A stretch of DNA of 64,000 nt from Streptomyces cylindrosporus (GCF_022698165.1 NZ_JALDAY010000004.1:186001-250000), one strand, 5' to 3'. Counted from the first letter of the stretch, positions 41,998 through 51,012 are shown. Program-made: numbers and translations. Notes: generated by a model from the letters alone, not told the origin.

Positions 41998-42180
41998 ATG
42001 AGTGCAGCGACCATAACCCCAGCCCCCGGTCGCCCGTCCGGCGCGACCCCCGTCTCCGGCGCCCACGCGGCCCACCGGATAGGCAATGCCCTGCGCGCGG
42101 TCCGCGTCTTCGCGGGCGCGGCGTTCGACGTCGTCATACTCGGCGAGTACGGCGAGGAAGCGGGCGTACGCAGGAAGTGA
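41998..42180 (+). CDS. Small conserved hypothetical protein
   Basis: A 60-residue protein, MSAATITPAPGRPSG then RIGNALRAVRVFAGAAFDVVILGEYGEEAGVRRK. The C-terminal half is amphipathic and looks conserved rather than random. GGAG stands 4-5 bases before ATG 41998. It lies between two genes reading the other way. Function unknown; coding status inferred from codon usage and the ribosome site. Confidence 0.6.
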   Translation: MSAATITPAPGRPSGATPVSGAHAAHRIGNALRAVRVFAGAAFDVVILGEYGEEAGVRRK

Positions 42181-42207
42181 CCTGAGTACGTGTGCTCGGC
42201 GACGATC

Positions 42208-43851
42208 TCAGCCCTCTGCCAGCAGCTCGTCCGCGTCCACGATCCGGTAGGCGTACCCCTGCTCCGCCAGGAAGCGCTGGCGGTGGGCCGCGAAGTCCTG
42301 GTCGATCGTGTCGCGGGCGACGACCGAGTAGAAGTGGGCCTGGTGGCCGTCGGCCTTGGGGCGCAGGACACGGCCTAGGCGCTGGGCCTCCTCCTGGCGG
42401 GAGCCGAAGGTGCCCGACACCTGGATCGCGACCGTCGCCTCGGGCAGGTCGATGGAGAAGTTCGCGACCTTGGAGACGACCAGGACGCTGATCTCGCCCT
42501 CGCGGAACGCGTCGAAGAGCTTCTCGCGCTGCGCGTTCGACGTCTCGCCCTTGATCACCGGCGCGTCCAAGTGCTCGCCCAGCTCGTCGAGTTGATCGAT
42601 GTACTGGCCGATCACGAGGATCTGCTGGCCCGCGAAGCGGCGGACGATCGCCTCCGTGACCTTGCGCTTGGTGTCGGTCGTCGCGCAGAAGCGGTACTTC
42701 TCCTCCTGCTCGGCCGTCGCGTACGCGAGCCGCTCGGAGTCGGTGAGATTGACCCGTACCTCCACGCAGTCCGCCGGCGCGATGTACCCCTGCGCCTCGA
42801 TCTCCTTCCACGGAGCGTCGAACCGCTTCGGGCCGATGAGCGAGAACACGTCCGACTCGCGGCCGTCCTCCCGCACGAGCGTCGCCGTCAGGCCCAGCCG
42901 CCGCCGTGCCTGAAGGTCCGCCGTGAACTTGAACACCGGCGCCGGCAGCAGGTGCACCTCGTCGTAGACGATCAGCCCCCAGTCGCGGGAGTCGAAGAGC
43001 TCGAGGTGCGGGTAGACACCCTTCCGCTTCGTCGTCAGCACCTGGTACGTCGCGATGGTGACCGGCCGGATCTCCTTGCGCGTACCGCTGTACTCACCGA
43101 TCTCGTCCTCGGTCAGCGAGGTCCGCTTCACCAGCTCGTGCTTCCACTGCCGGGCCGAGACGGTGTTGGTGACGAGGATGAGGGTCGTCGACTTCGCCTG
43201 GGCCATGGAACCGGCGCCGACCAGCGTCTTGCCCGCCCCGCACGGCAGCACGACCACACCGCTCCCGCCGTGCCAGAAGTTCTCCACCGCCTGCTTCTGG
43301 TACGGCCGCAGGGCCCACCCGTCCTCGTTCAGCTCGATGGGGTGCGCCTCGCCGTCCACGTACCCGGCGAGGTCCTCGGCCGGCCAGCCCAGCTTGAGCA
43401 GCGTCTGCTTGATCTGCCCGCGCTCGGAGGGGTGCACGGCGACGGTGTCGGGGTCGATCCGGGCGCCGACCAGCGGGGCGATCCGCTTCGAGCGCAGCAC
43501 CTCCTCCAGCACCGGCCGGTCCGTGGTCGTCAGCACCAGCCCGTGCGTCGGGTGCTTGCTGAGCGTCAGCCGCCCGTACCGGTCCATCGTCTCGGCGACG
43601 TCGACGAGCAGCGCGTGGGGCACCGGATAGCGGCTGTACTGCACCAGCGCGTCCACGACCTGCTCGGCGTCGTGCCCGGCCGCCCGCGCGTTCCACAGGC
43701 CGAGCGGCGTCACCCGGTAGGTGTGGATGTGCTCGGGCGCCCGCTCCAGCTCCGCGAACGCGGCGATGGCCCGACGGCACTCGTCGGCCTGCTCGTGGTC
43801 GACCTCCAGGAGCAGCGTCTTGTCGGACTGGACGATCAGCGGACCATTCAC
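42208..43851 (-). CDS. DNA repair helicase XPB (bacterial)
   Basis: A 547-residue superfamily II helicase homologous to eukaryotic and archaeal XPB/Rad25. The N-terminal damage-recognition-like domain covers residues 1-180. Walker A PCGAGKT is at about 203-209, DEVH at 297-300, and the helicase C-terminal motifs include QVSGTFGSRQEEAQRLGRVLRPKADG. It translocates on DNA and opens it during repair or transcription. GTG 43851 (VNGPLIVQSDKTLLLEV) with GGAAAGGG upstream. A large XPB/Ssl2-N-like protein is encoded 1.1 kb upstream, beyond galU. Confidence 0.93.
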   Translation of the reverse strand: MNGPLIVQSDKTLLLEVDHEQADECRRAIAAFAELERAPEHIHTYRVTPLGLWNARAAGHDAEQVVDALVQYSRYPVPHALLVDVAETMDRYGRLTLSKHPTHGLVLTTTDRPVLEEVLRSKRIAPLVGARIDPDTVAVHPSERGQIKQTLLKLGWPAEDLAGYVDGEAHPIELNEDGWALRPYQKQAVENFWHGGSGVVVLPCGAGKTLVGAGSMAQAKSTTLILVTNTVSARQWKHELVKRTSLTEDEIGEYSGTRKEIRPVTIATYQVLTTKRKGVYPHLELFDSRDWGLIVYDEVHLLPAPVFKFTADLQARRRLGLTATLVREDGRESDVFSLIGPKRFDAPWKEIEAQGYIAPADCVEVRVNLTDSERLAYATAEQEEKYRFCATTDTKRKVTEAIVRRFAGQQILVIGQYIDQLDELGEHLDAPVIKGETSNAQREKLFDAFREGEISVLVVSKVANFSIDLPEATVAIQVSGTFGSRQEEAQRLGRVLRPKADGHQAHFYSVVARDTIDQDFAAHRQRFLAEQGYAYRIVDADELLAEG

Positions 43852-43929
43852 CCGGGGCACCCTTTCCGTACGGCCGTTCTCACCGGCCAAACGTCCAGTG
43901 TGCCCCACCCCCGGAAAAACGGGGGACGA

Positions 43930-44829
43930 TCACGGGCGATGCTCGTCCAGCTCGGCCAGCCGGCGCAGGTGCGGCCCGTACTCCGGGTCGGCGAGCGCGG
44001 CGGCGAACTGGGCCGTGAGGTAGGCGAGCGGGTTGCCGGTGTCGTACCAGCGGCCCTGGATGACCTGGCCGTAGACCGCCTTGGTGGCTGCGTAGGCGTT
44101 GATGGCGTCGGTGAGGTAGATCTCGCCGGTGCGGTGCTCGTACCAGGCCTTGGTCTGCTTGCGGAGCTCCTCGACGATGCCCGGGGTGATCACGTACCCG
44201 CCGATGGCCGCGTAGGCGGAGGGCGCGTCCTGCGGCTTCGGCTTCTCGACGAGGCCGGTGATGCGCAGCAGCCCGTCCCCGAGGTCCTCCTTCACGCGCG
44301 GGACGCCGTAGCGCTGGGAGTCGGCCGGGTCCATCGGGAGCAGGGCGAGCACCGGGCAGCTGGTCGCCTCGTAGGCGCGGATGAGCTGCTGGGCGCGGGG
44401 TACCTCGGCGACGAACACGTCATCGGGCCACAGGACGAGGATCGGCTCGTCGCCGACATTGCGGGCGGCGTTCAGGACCGGGGTGCCGTTTCCGTACGGG
44501 CCGTGCTGGTCGAGGTAGGTGATGTGGCCGAGGCGGGAGAGCTCGCCGACCTCCTCGACGGCGTCCGCGTACGCGGTCTTGCCGTCGGCCCGCAGCTGGG
44601 CGACGAGCCCCGGATTCGGCCGGAAATGCTCCTGGATGAGCCCCTTCCCGCCGGACACCACGATCGTGATGTCGGTGATGCCGGACGCCACCAGCTCCCG
44701 CACGGTGTGCTCCACGACGGGCTTGTCGCCGACCGGCAGCATCTCCTTCGGGATGGCCTTCGTCAGCGGCAGCAGGCGGGAGCCCAGCCCCGCGGCGGGG
44801 ATGACTGCGCGGCGGATCGTCGTGGCCAT
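43930..44829 (-). CDS. galU: UTP-glucose-1-phosphate uridylyltransferase
   Basis: A 299-residue nucleotidyltransferase making UDP-glucose. AVIPAAGLGSRLLPLTKAIPKEMLPV is the nucleotide and Mg2+ site, ILVLWPDDVF holds the metal Asp, VEKPKPQDAPS and GRWYDTGNPLAYL complete the GalU set. UDP-glucose supplies OtsA and GpgS among others. It lies between the two XPB-related genes in the same direction. Confidence 0.95.
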   Translation of the reverse strand: MATTIRRAVIPAAGLGSRLLPLTKAIPKEMLPVGDKPVVEHTVRELVASGITDITIVVSGGKGLIQEHFRPNPGLVAQLRADGKTAYADAVEEVGELSRLGHITYLDQHGPYGNGTPVLNAARNVGDEPILVLWPDDVFVAEVPRAQQLIRAYEATSCPVLALLPMDPADSQRYGVPRVKEDLGDGLLRITGLVEKPKPQDAPSAYAAIGGYVITPGIVEELRKQTKAWYEHRTGEIYLTDAINAYAATKAVYGQVIQGRWYDTGNPLAYLTAQFAAALADPEYGPHLRRLAELDEHRP

Positions 44830-44970
44830 GGGGCCCCTTTCGTCGAAAAGCCGGTCTCGGTTCCGGTCCCGTTCAGGAAACGCTGCCCGCGAGCCCGGAC
44901 CGGAAGCCCCGGGTGAACAGTTCCGGACGCGGGGGTGGAGCTGTGGCGAAAGGGCCGCCGGCCGGCCGGT

Positions 44971-47553
44971 TCATGTTTCGTCCGCCAGCTCCGCCACCCC
45001 CGTCACGCGGTGCAGGGGATACGTCCGTACCTCGTCCGCCGTGTGGTCGTACGCCGTGACGAAGCCGCCCTCGACGCGGATCGGGGCGATGACGCGCTGG
45101 CTGGCGGCGCCCTCGGCGTTGACGTAGCCGATCCACAGGGCCTCGCCGGTGAGGACGGCGGCCTGCATGGTGGCGAGGGTCTCGGCGGAGCTGGTGCGGG
45201 GGAGGGCGCCGGTGGGGGCGGTGGCCGACGGGGGCTGTTTGCGCGGGGTGGTGGAGGCGAGGTCGCCGGCCCGGATGGCGCGGATCGCGGCCGTCAGGAG
45301 CGTGGCGTCGGGGGTGGGCGGGCCGTCCGGGACGGGTTCCGGGGCGGCGCGCGGCGGGGTGCGGTGGGCGTCGGGGCGGGTGATCACGACGTCGCCGTCG
45401 GCGGACTCGGCGGCCGGCGCGAAGCCCATCGCGCGCAGGCCGTCCAGGAGGGTGGCGGGGTCGGCCTGGGTGGCCAGCACGGTGGGCGCGAGGCGGCGCA
45501 GCCGCAGGGAGGCGGCCCGCTTGTCGGCCATGATCTCGTTCAGCAGGGCGTCGTCGTCGCACCGCACGTACGCCGAGGCGGCGCCCACTCGCAGATGTCC
45601 GTGCTTACGGGCCACGTCGTCGATCAGGTACGCGAGCGGTTGCGGGACCGGCGTACGGGAGTGCGCGGCGAGGAAGGCGTGCAGGTCGGAGGCGGTACGG
45701 CCGGCGTCGAGGGCGCGCCGTACCGACCCGGGCGTGAACCGGTAGACGGTCGCCCCGCCCTTCGACTCCACGTCCGCCAGCACGTCCAGCATGTCGGCGA
45801 GCGGCCGCTGGAGCGGGCCGGGGGCCACCGCGGTGAGGTCGGCCTGGAGGAGGACGTGGTCGAGCGGCTCGGGGAGCAGCGGCGCGAGCAGCCGGGCCGC
45901 GGCCGCGGAGGCGACGGCCTGCTCGGGGGGAGACAACGGCTCCACGACGACCGGGGTGTGATGCACGGGGAGCTTGTCACCGGGGCCGTTGTCATCGACT
46001 CGGGGCCGGCTCGGCCCGGCGGTGGCGGTCCCGCTCTCCGCTGCCTCTCTGCCCCCGCCCTTCTTCGCGGCCCCTGTCGGCGCCGGCGCTCCCAGCAGTG
46101 CCCGTCCGTGGCCCGACAGGGCGCCTCGGCCCGTCACGCCCAGGAGTTCCGCCTCTGTCAGGGTCCAGCGGGCCAGGCGGGCGCGCAGGTCGTCGTCCTG
46201 TTGGGGGCCGCGCAGGGGGCGTTCCCAGCGCAGGCGGTCCAGGACCGAGTCCGGTGACGGGGCGGCGCCCTCCGGGAGGCCGGCGAGGAGCGTCAGCACC
46301 CGGTGCCGTACCTCCGGGGCCGCCGAACGGTCCAGGCCCGGCCCGAGCGCAGACAGTGCGCGGTCCTTCGCGTCCCGGCCGCCGACCAGTCCAGGCGTCC
46401 GGGTCGCCGTCAGCCAGGTCTGGGCGAGCCGGGCCCAGCGCTGTGCGGCGGGCTGCTCCAGCCACTCGTCGTAGGCCGGGGTCGCCGCGTAACGTTCGTC
46501 GGCCTCGCCGTCGGAGGCCAACAGGCCCGCCGCGTAGGCGAGTTCGACCCAGAACGCGGCGACCGGCTCGGACACGTCCAGGGCGACGGCCGTGCGCTTG
46601 AGGTCGCGCACGCTCAGCCCGCCCGCGCGCAGCACCGCAGGCCCGCCCTCGTCCCAGTCCTTCAGCAGCTCCTCCACGGTCGCCAGCGCGGTGTACGCCT
46701 GCCCGGCCGCCGTCGCGTCCACAACCTGTGGACGGTGCACGGCCGTCGGCTCTGGCGCGGGCGGCAGCGGCTCCGTGGTGCGGTGGGCACGGCCGCCGCG
46801 CAGGTGCAGGGCCACTTCGCGGGGGAGTACGACCGTGCCGGGCGCCGTCGGCAGGAGGAGGCCGCGGTCGAGGAGGTGGCGCAGGTGGGCGGCCGGCTCG
46901 GCGGTGACCTGGCCGTACGGCGGACCCCACACCAGCCGCTCCAGCACCTCCCGGGACTGCGCGGGGGCCTCGGCGAGCAGCGCGGCCATCCTCCCGCGGT
47001 CGTTGAAGAGGCCGGTCAGCGCGGCGACGGCCGAGACGGAGTCGTGGGTCGAGGCGAGCCCGGCGGTGACGACGATCTCCTGGATACGGCCCGGAGACAT
47101 CCCCGCGGTGGCCTCCTGGACGGTGGGCCCGAGCCCGGTCGGGGACGGATGCTGCGGCGAAGGGGCGAGCAGCTCGCGCGCCGTCCGCACCAGCCGCAGC
47201 CGGTCCTCGCCGCCCCACACCAGGGCCTGTTCGCGCAGGGTGGCGACGGCGCGGGGGAGCGCCGCGGTGACCTTCGGGTCGCCCTCGTCGCCGGTCATCA
47301 GGCCCAGCAGTTCGTCGTACGACGCCGGGTCCGACGCCACGGCCAGCGCTTCCGCCGTCTGCAGCGCGAAACGGTCCAGCCGCTCCAGTGCCCGGACGAC
47401 CGACGCGCGGGTGCCGGCCCGGGTGGCCAGCTGGGTGAGGTCGGACGGGACGGGGGTGATGAGGTCGGGGCGGGCACGGAGCAGCGCGGCGAGGGAGGCG
47501 TCGTCCCTGAGCCGGAGCGCCTCTGCGAGGGAACGTGGGCCGGGGGTGCTCAT
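44971..47553 (-). CDS. Large XPB/Ssl2 N-terminal-like DNA-binding protein (Helicase_C_3) with WYL-like C-terminus
   Basis: An 860-residue protein. Residues about 1-330 repeat winged-helix-like units (TPGPRSLAEALRLRDDASLAALLRARPDL; LDRFALQTAEALAVASDPASYDELLGLM). Residues about 540-690 fit the XPB/Ssl2-like N-terminal domain (VVEPLSPPEQAVASAAAARLLAPLLPEPLDHVLLQADLTAVAPGPL; GGATVYRFTPGSVRRALDAGRTASDLHAFLAAHSRTPVPQPLAYLIDD). The last 70 (LATMQAAVLTGEALWIGYVNAEG; RVIAPIRVEGGFVTAYDH) are WYL-like. No helicase motor is visible. The family occurs with XPB in actinobacteria and is probably its partner. ATG 47553 chosen. Confidence 0.85.
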   Translation of the reverse strand: MSTPGPRSLAEALRLRDDASLAALLRARPDLITPVPSDLTQLATRAGTRASVVRALERLDRFALQTAEALAVASDPASYDELLGLMTGDEGDPKVTAALPRAVATLREQALVWGGEDRLRLVRTARELLAPSPQHPSPTGLGPTVQEATAGMSPGRIQEIVVTAGLASTHDSVSAVAALTGLFNDRGRMAALLAEAPAQSREVLERLVWGPPYGQVTAEPAAHLRHLLDRGLLLPTAPGTVVLPREVALHLRGGRAHRTTEPLPPAPEPTAVHRPQVVDATAAGQAYTALATVEELLKDWDEGGPAVLRAGGLSVRDLKRTAVALDVSEPVAAFWVELAYAAGLLASDGEADERYAATPAYDEWLEQPAAQRWARLAQTWLTATRTPGLVGGRDAKDRALSALGPGLDRSAAPEVRHRVLTLLAGLPEGAAPSPDSVLDRLRWERPLRGPQQDDDLRARLARWTLTEAELLGVTGRGALSGHGRALLGAPAPTGAAKKGGGREAAESGTATAGPSRPRVDDNGPGDKLPVHHTPVVVEPLSPPEQAVASAAAARLLAPLLPEPLDHVLLQADLTAVAPGPLQRPLADMLDVLADVESKGGATVYRFTPGSVRRALDAGRTASDLHAFLAAHSRTPVPQPLAYLIDDVARKHGHLRVGAASAYVRCDDDALLNEIMADKRAASLRLRRLAPTVLATQADPATLLDGLRAMGFAPAAESADGDVVITRPDAHRTPPRAAPEPVPDGPPTPDATLLTAAIRAIRAGDLASTTPRKQPPSATAPTGALPRTSSAETLATMQAAVLTGEALWIGYVNAEGAASQRVIAPIRVEGGFVTAYDHTADEVRTYPLHRVTGVAELADET

Positions 47554-47591
47554 CTGACCCACGTTAGCGGTTACGACCCCCCAGAGCCGAC

Positions 47592-47662
47592 GCCCCTGGG
47601 AGCTCCGCCCCCAGCCCCCCGTCCGGCCTGAACGGCCTCGTCCTCAATCGCCGGACGGGCTG
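47592..47662. repeat. Dispersed Streptomyces repeat (family B)
   Basis: CCCTGGGAGCTCCGCCCCCAG followed by a GGCCTCGTCCTCAATCGCC stretch and GGACGGGCTGAGAGG. Same family as 25145-25215. Confidence 0.8.
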
Positions 47663-47706
47663 AGAGGCGGCTGGGCGGGGCGTGCGGGTGCGGCCAGTCC
47701 TCGCGG
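47637..47706. repeat. 70-base direct duplication, copy 1
   Basis: Runs from CTCGTCCTCAATCGCCGGAC to GCGGCCAGTCCTCGCGG. Copy 2 lies 152 bases further on with only two or three differences, so the duplication is recent. Confidence 0.92.
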
Positions 47707-48020
47707 TGAGCCGGCCTGGCGGAGAGCCGCCCTGCGGTGAGCCCCCTGGCGGGGAGCCGCCCTGCGGAGAGCCCACCCCTGCGAAGAGCCGCCCCTCCGG
47801 AGAGGCGTGCTTCGGAGAGGCGCCTCCTAGGGTGGGTGGGGGATGGGGATGGCAATCGCTCGTCCTCAATCGCCGGACGGGCTGAGAGGTGGCCGGGCGG
47901 GGCGTGCGGGTGCGGCCAGTCCTCGCGGAGAGCCCCCTCGCGGAGAGCCCCCTGACAGAGAGCCGCCCTGCGAATAGCCCACCCCTGCGGAGAGCCGCCC
48001 CTCCGGAGAGCCGTCCCCGA
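47707..48020. repeat. Arrays of degenerate 15-base units
   Basis: Units resembling GAGAGCCGCCCTGCG recur at 47707-47830 and, after copy 2 of the duplication, at 47929-48020. Because 15 is a multiple of three, several frames show pentapeptide periodicity (GSPQG-GSPPG on one minus frame, RLSAG-like on another). It could be the decayed repeat part of a pentapeptide-repeat gene or simple minisatellite expansion. Confidence 0.8.
47859..47928. repeat. 70-base direct duplication, copy 2
   Basis: Near-identical to 47637-47706 (differences at GAGGCGGCTGGG versus GAGGTGGCCGGG). Each copy is followed by its own array of 15-base units. Confidence 0.92.
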
Positions 48021-48023
48021 GAG

Positions 48024-48090
48024 GGACCGCGAAGGACCGCGAAGGGCCGCGAAGGGCCGCGAAGGACCGCGAAGGGCCGTGAAGGGCCGG
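48024..48090. repeat. 10-base minisatellite
   Basis: Six consecutive 10-base units alternate between GGACCGCGAA and GGGCCGCGAA, the sixth with CGTGAA, followed by a partial GGGCCGG. Confidence 0.95.
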
Positions 48091-48265
48091 CCCCGGCAAA
48101 CGCCGCGTTGCCTGGATGGCCCCTGCATGAATTTCATCGGGAGGAATGCGGCAGCCCTGGCAACCCTCCGCTTCCACTCGTCACCCTGGGTTCCCACCCC
48201 CAACCCCACCTCAGCCACCCCCTCTCCCTCCCCCTCAACCACTCTATGAATCAAGGGGATTCGCG

Positions 48266-49891
48266 GTGAGCCTCTTCGGTGTCGAGCTTGACTTCAACAA
48301 CGTCGTCGCGATCGTCAGCGTGACGATCCCCGTGCTGGCGTTCGTGTGGGAGTTCGTCGTCATCCGGCGCAAGCGGCTCGGCTACCGCTTCCAGATGGAC
48401 GTCCTCGCCACCGACTCGACCCACGCCCCGAGCGCCGCCGTACTGTCCCAACTCCAGGGCAGGAACGGGCTGCTGAACGAGCCGTCCTTCGTGCTGGTGC
48501 GGGTCGAGAACGCCGGCTGGCGGCCGATCGAGGCCAGTGACTATCTGGCCCCTCCCACCAGCGACACCGGCATCCACGTCCTGTTCAAGGACCGCAGGGT
48601 CGTCGGCATGGCGGTCACCGAGCTCAGCCACCCCGTACTGGGCCCCTTCTTCGTCACCGTGCACGGAGACGTCGCCCAGGAGACCCCCGGCTTCGGGATG
48701 GGCGCGCAGAACGGTGCCGGCCTCATCCGGCTGCCCAGGGTGACACTGAACCCGGGCGCCCACTACAAGGTGCTGGCGGTACTGGAACGCAGCTCCGGCA
48801 TCCCCAACACCCCTTTCCCCGCACCGGAGTTCCAGGCCGACCTGATCGGCGGCGAGGGCCCGCCCTTCGCCTGGAGCCGCTGGTTCGCCCGGCTCAAGCC
48901 CGCCCGCACCGAGGCCCACACCTTCGCCTCCCGCCCGGCACTGGCCTTCATCGGCCTGCTCGCCGTCGCCGTACTCCTCCAGGCGGGCCTCACCCTCTTC
49001 TGGCCCGCCAGACCCGCCCCGCTGGACTGCGTCGGCGGCACCCTGCGCCTGCAGGGCTCCACCGCCTTCGCGCCCGCGGTCACCGAGGCCGCGAAGGAGT
49101 ACGCGCGGCTGTGCGAGGCCAAGGGCGCGAAGGTCGTGGCCGACGAGGGGTCCTTCCAGGGCAGCGGGGAAGGCATCGCCGCGCTGGAGAAGGCCGGCGC
49201 GGATGCCGGGATCTCCGGGACCGAGGGGCTCGGCGACCGCGTCTCCTTCACCGACGGGCCCGCCGACGGCAGCCACCCCCAGGTGCTTCCCCGCCCGATC
49301 GCCTACTCCCTGTTCACCCTCGTCGTGAACCAGGACGCCAAGGTCCGCAGCCTCACCCTCCAGCAGATCCGCGACATCTACGCCCTGAAGATCACCAACT
49401 GGTCGGACGTCGGCGGCGCAGACCTCCCCATCCACCTCGTCGACCGCCACCGCGGCTCCGGCACCCGGGGCGCCCTGGAACAGCGTGTCCTCAAGGGCCG
49501 TTCCGTCCCCGAGGCCGGTGTCGACGACTGCGCCCAGCTCGACCGGAACAAACCCGGCGTCTGCGAGGTCGACAGCACCGGCACGCTGCTGGAACGCACG
49601 GCCTCCATCCCCGGCGCCCTCGGCTACAGCGAGGCCGGCAGCGTCACCACCGGCGGCCTCGTCAAGCTCCGCATCGACGACATGCCGCCCACCCTGGAGG
49701 GCGTCGAGGACGGCACCTACCCGTACTGGCAGACCGAGTACGCCTACACCTACGGCGAACCGCCCGCCGACTCCATCGCCGCCGCCTTCCTGCGCTACCT
49801 CACCGACCAGGGCGGCAAGGACATCCTGCGCGAGTACGGCAACCGCCCCTGCTCCGAGACCGAATACCCGCTGGTGTGCACGCCGACGTGA
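48266..49891 (+). CDS. Membrane-tethered PstS-like substrate-binding protein
   Basis: A 541-residue protein. The first transmembrane helix is at about 8-32 (VVAIVSVTIPVLAFVWEFVVI), followed by a domain of about 180 residues, then a second helix at about 230-255 (ALAFIGLLAVAVLLQAGLTLFW). Residues about 265-541 form a periplasmic-binding-type II domain like phosphate-binding PstS (LRLQGSTAFAPAVTEAAKEYA; FQGSGEGIAALEKAGADAGISG; ITNWSDVGG; RHRGSGTRGALEQRVL). With both ends outside, the first domain should be cytoplasmic. No transporter genes are adjacent, so sensing is more likely than uptake. GTG 48266 follows AAGGGG. Confidence 0.82.
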   Translation: MSLFGVELDFNNVVAIVSVTIPVLAFVWEFVVIRRKRLGYRFQMDVLATDSTHAPSAAVLSQLQGRNGLLNEPSFVLVRVENAGWRPIEASDYLAPPTSDTGIHVLFKDRRVVGMAVTELSHPVLGPFFVTVHGDVAQETPGFGMGAQNGAGLIRLPRVTLNPGAHYKVLAVLERSSGIPNTPFPAPEFQADLIGGEGPPFAWSRWFARLKPARTEAHTFASRPALAFIGLLAVAVLLQAGLTLFWPARPAPLDCVGGTLRLQGSTAFAPAVTEAAKEYARLCEAKGAKVVADEGSFQGSGEGIAALEKAGADAGISGTEGLGDRVSFTDGPADGSHPQVLPRPIAYSLFTLVVNQDAKVRSLTLQQIRDIYALKITNWSDVGGADLPIHLVDRHRGSGTRGALEQRVLKGRSVPEAGVDDCAQLDRNKPGVCEVDSTGTLLERTASIPGALGYSEAGSVTTGGLVKLRIDDMPPTLEGVEDGTYPYWQTEYAYTYGEPPADSIAAAFLRYLTDQGGKDILREYGNRPCSETEYPLVCTPT

Positions 49892-49955
49892 GCCGACACC
49901 TGCGCTACCGTCGTCCCGACGGGGTATCCAACGCAGCCGCCCCGGAGGGGACTTC

Positions 49956-50948
49956 GTGGGGATCGAGAGCGACAAGGTCGTCTACGAGTATCTGAGCGCC
50001 GTCGGGGACGTCGCGCAGCAGCGCCAGCTGCCGTCGGCCTCCCGCATGCGCCTCGTCTCCGAGCTGCGCGGCGAGATCGAGCGCCGCCGCGCCAAGGCCA
50101 CCGTCGACAGCCCCGCCGCCGTCCGCCGGATCATCTCCCGGCTCGGCAGCCCCGACGAGGTCGTCAAGGCGGCCGGAGGCAGCGCGGCCCCGGTGGCCCC
50201 CGCCACCCCGGCCCATGTGCCGGTCCAGCGCGACGACGAGCCCTACGACGAGCCCAACGACGGCAAGCGCCTGCCCAGGAGCCTGCGTCGCGTCGTACCG
50301 CGTCCGCGCCCGGCGAAGCCCGAGCCACACGCACCACCCTCCGACGTCCCCTCCCCGCCGCACCTGGCGAGCGCCGCCGAGCTCGGCGGCAGTGCCACCC
50401 ACCCCGACTGGTGGCGGGTGGACAACACCCGGTTCGAGGACAGCCTGCCCACCGGGTTCGTCGGGGGAGTGGAGATCCCCGACCTGCTCAAGCCCCCGAG
50501 GCCGAAGGAGGAGGAGCCGCAGCCCGCGCCCGCCGTCGAGAAGGCCGAAGCGGAGGCGGAGGTCGTCGAGGACGCGCCCGCGCCCCGCCGCCGCCTCTCC
50601 CTCCCGGCCGGCGGCTGGAGCAACCCCCTCCTGCTGCTCGCCGCCGGGCTGCTGGTCGTCGGCGCGATCCTCGGGAACTGGTTCGCCCTGCTGCTCGGCT
50701 GGCTCATCGCCTACGCCTCCCGCCGCCTGACGCAGAACGAGTCCAAGTGGGCGGTCATCGGGATGCCGGGCATCGCCGTCGCGGCCGGACTGGTCTGGCT
50801 GTGGGGCCGCAACGACGGCCGCTGGGGCGACCCCATCGCCCAGGGCCACATGAACGACGCCATCGCCCAGACCTGGCCGTGGGTGGTGCGGGGCGCGGCC
50901 GTGCTGTCGGCCCTGTTCGTCGTATGGCGGTCACAGCGCCGGATGTAG
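49956..50948 (+). CDS. Membrane protein with N-terminal HAAS-like domain
   Basis: A 330-residue protein. Residues 1-70 (VVYEYLSAVGDVAQQRQLPSASRMRLVSELRGEIERRRA; VRRIISRLGSPDEVVKAAGG) resemble the HAAS (DUF1700-type) signalling domain found on membrane proteins regulated by PadR repressors. A Pro-rich linker follows, then four hydrophobic helices (LLLLAAGLLVVGAILGNWFALLLGWLIAYA; AVIGMPGIAVAAGLVWLW; VVRGAAVLSALFVVW). GTG 49956 follows GGAGGGG. It is 64 bases after the PstS-like gene, perhaps co-transcribed. Role unknown. Confidence 0.78.
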   Translation: MGIESDKVVYEYLSAVGDVAQQRQLPSASRMRLVSELRGEIERRRAKATVDSPAAVRRIISRLGSPDEVVKAAGGSAAPVAPATPAHVPVQRDDEPYDEPNDGKRLPRSLRRVVPRPRPAKPEPHAPPSDVPSPPHLASAAELGGSATHPDWWRVDNTRFEDSLPTGFVGGVEIPDLLKPPRPKEEEPQPAPAVEKAEAEAEVVEDAPAPRRRLSLPAGGWSNPLLLLAAGLLVVGAILGNWFALLLGWLIAYASRRLTQNESKWAVIGMPGIAVAAGLVWLWGRNDGRWGDPIAQGHMNDAIAQTWPWVVRGAAVLSALFVVWRSQRRM

Positions 50949-51012
50949 GTGGCGCGGATGCAGGTGTACGTCACACCTGGCGGACGCCTGGCCGTCGTAC
51001 GGACTGGGCACA

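Larger units (their letters stand above)
47554..48265. other. Repeat-rich intergenic region
   Basis: 712 bases between divergent genes with no gene I can support. It contains a family-B repeat, a 70-base direct duplication, two arrays of degenerate 15-base units and a 10-base minisatellite (entered separately). It then turns C- and T-rich (48155-48245) ahead of the next gene. Open frames across it reflect repeat periodicity, not coding. Confidence 0.8.

Noticed and set aside
42571..44916. 781-codon plus-strand open frame
   Set aside because: Antisense shadow of the XPB helicase and galU genes, with biased composition typical of reverse reading.
47571..48254. Possible pentapeptide-repeat protein on the minus strand
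   Set aside because: The periodicity comes from 15-base DNA repeats and appears in more than one frame. The characteristic A(D/N)Lxx sequence is absent and the frame crosses an intergenic duplication and a 10-base minisatellite.
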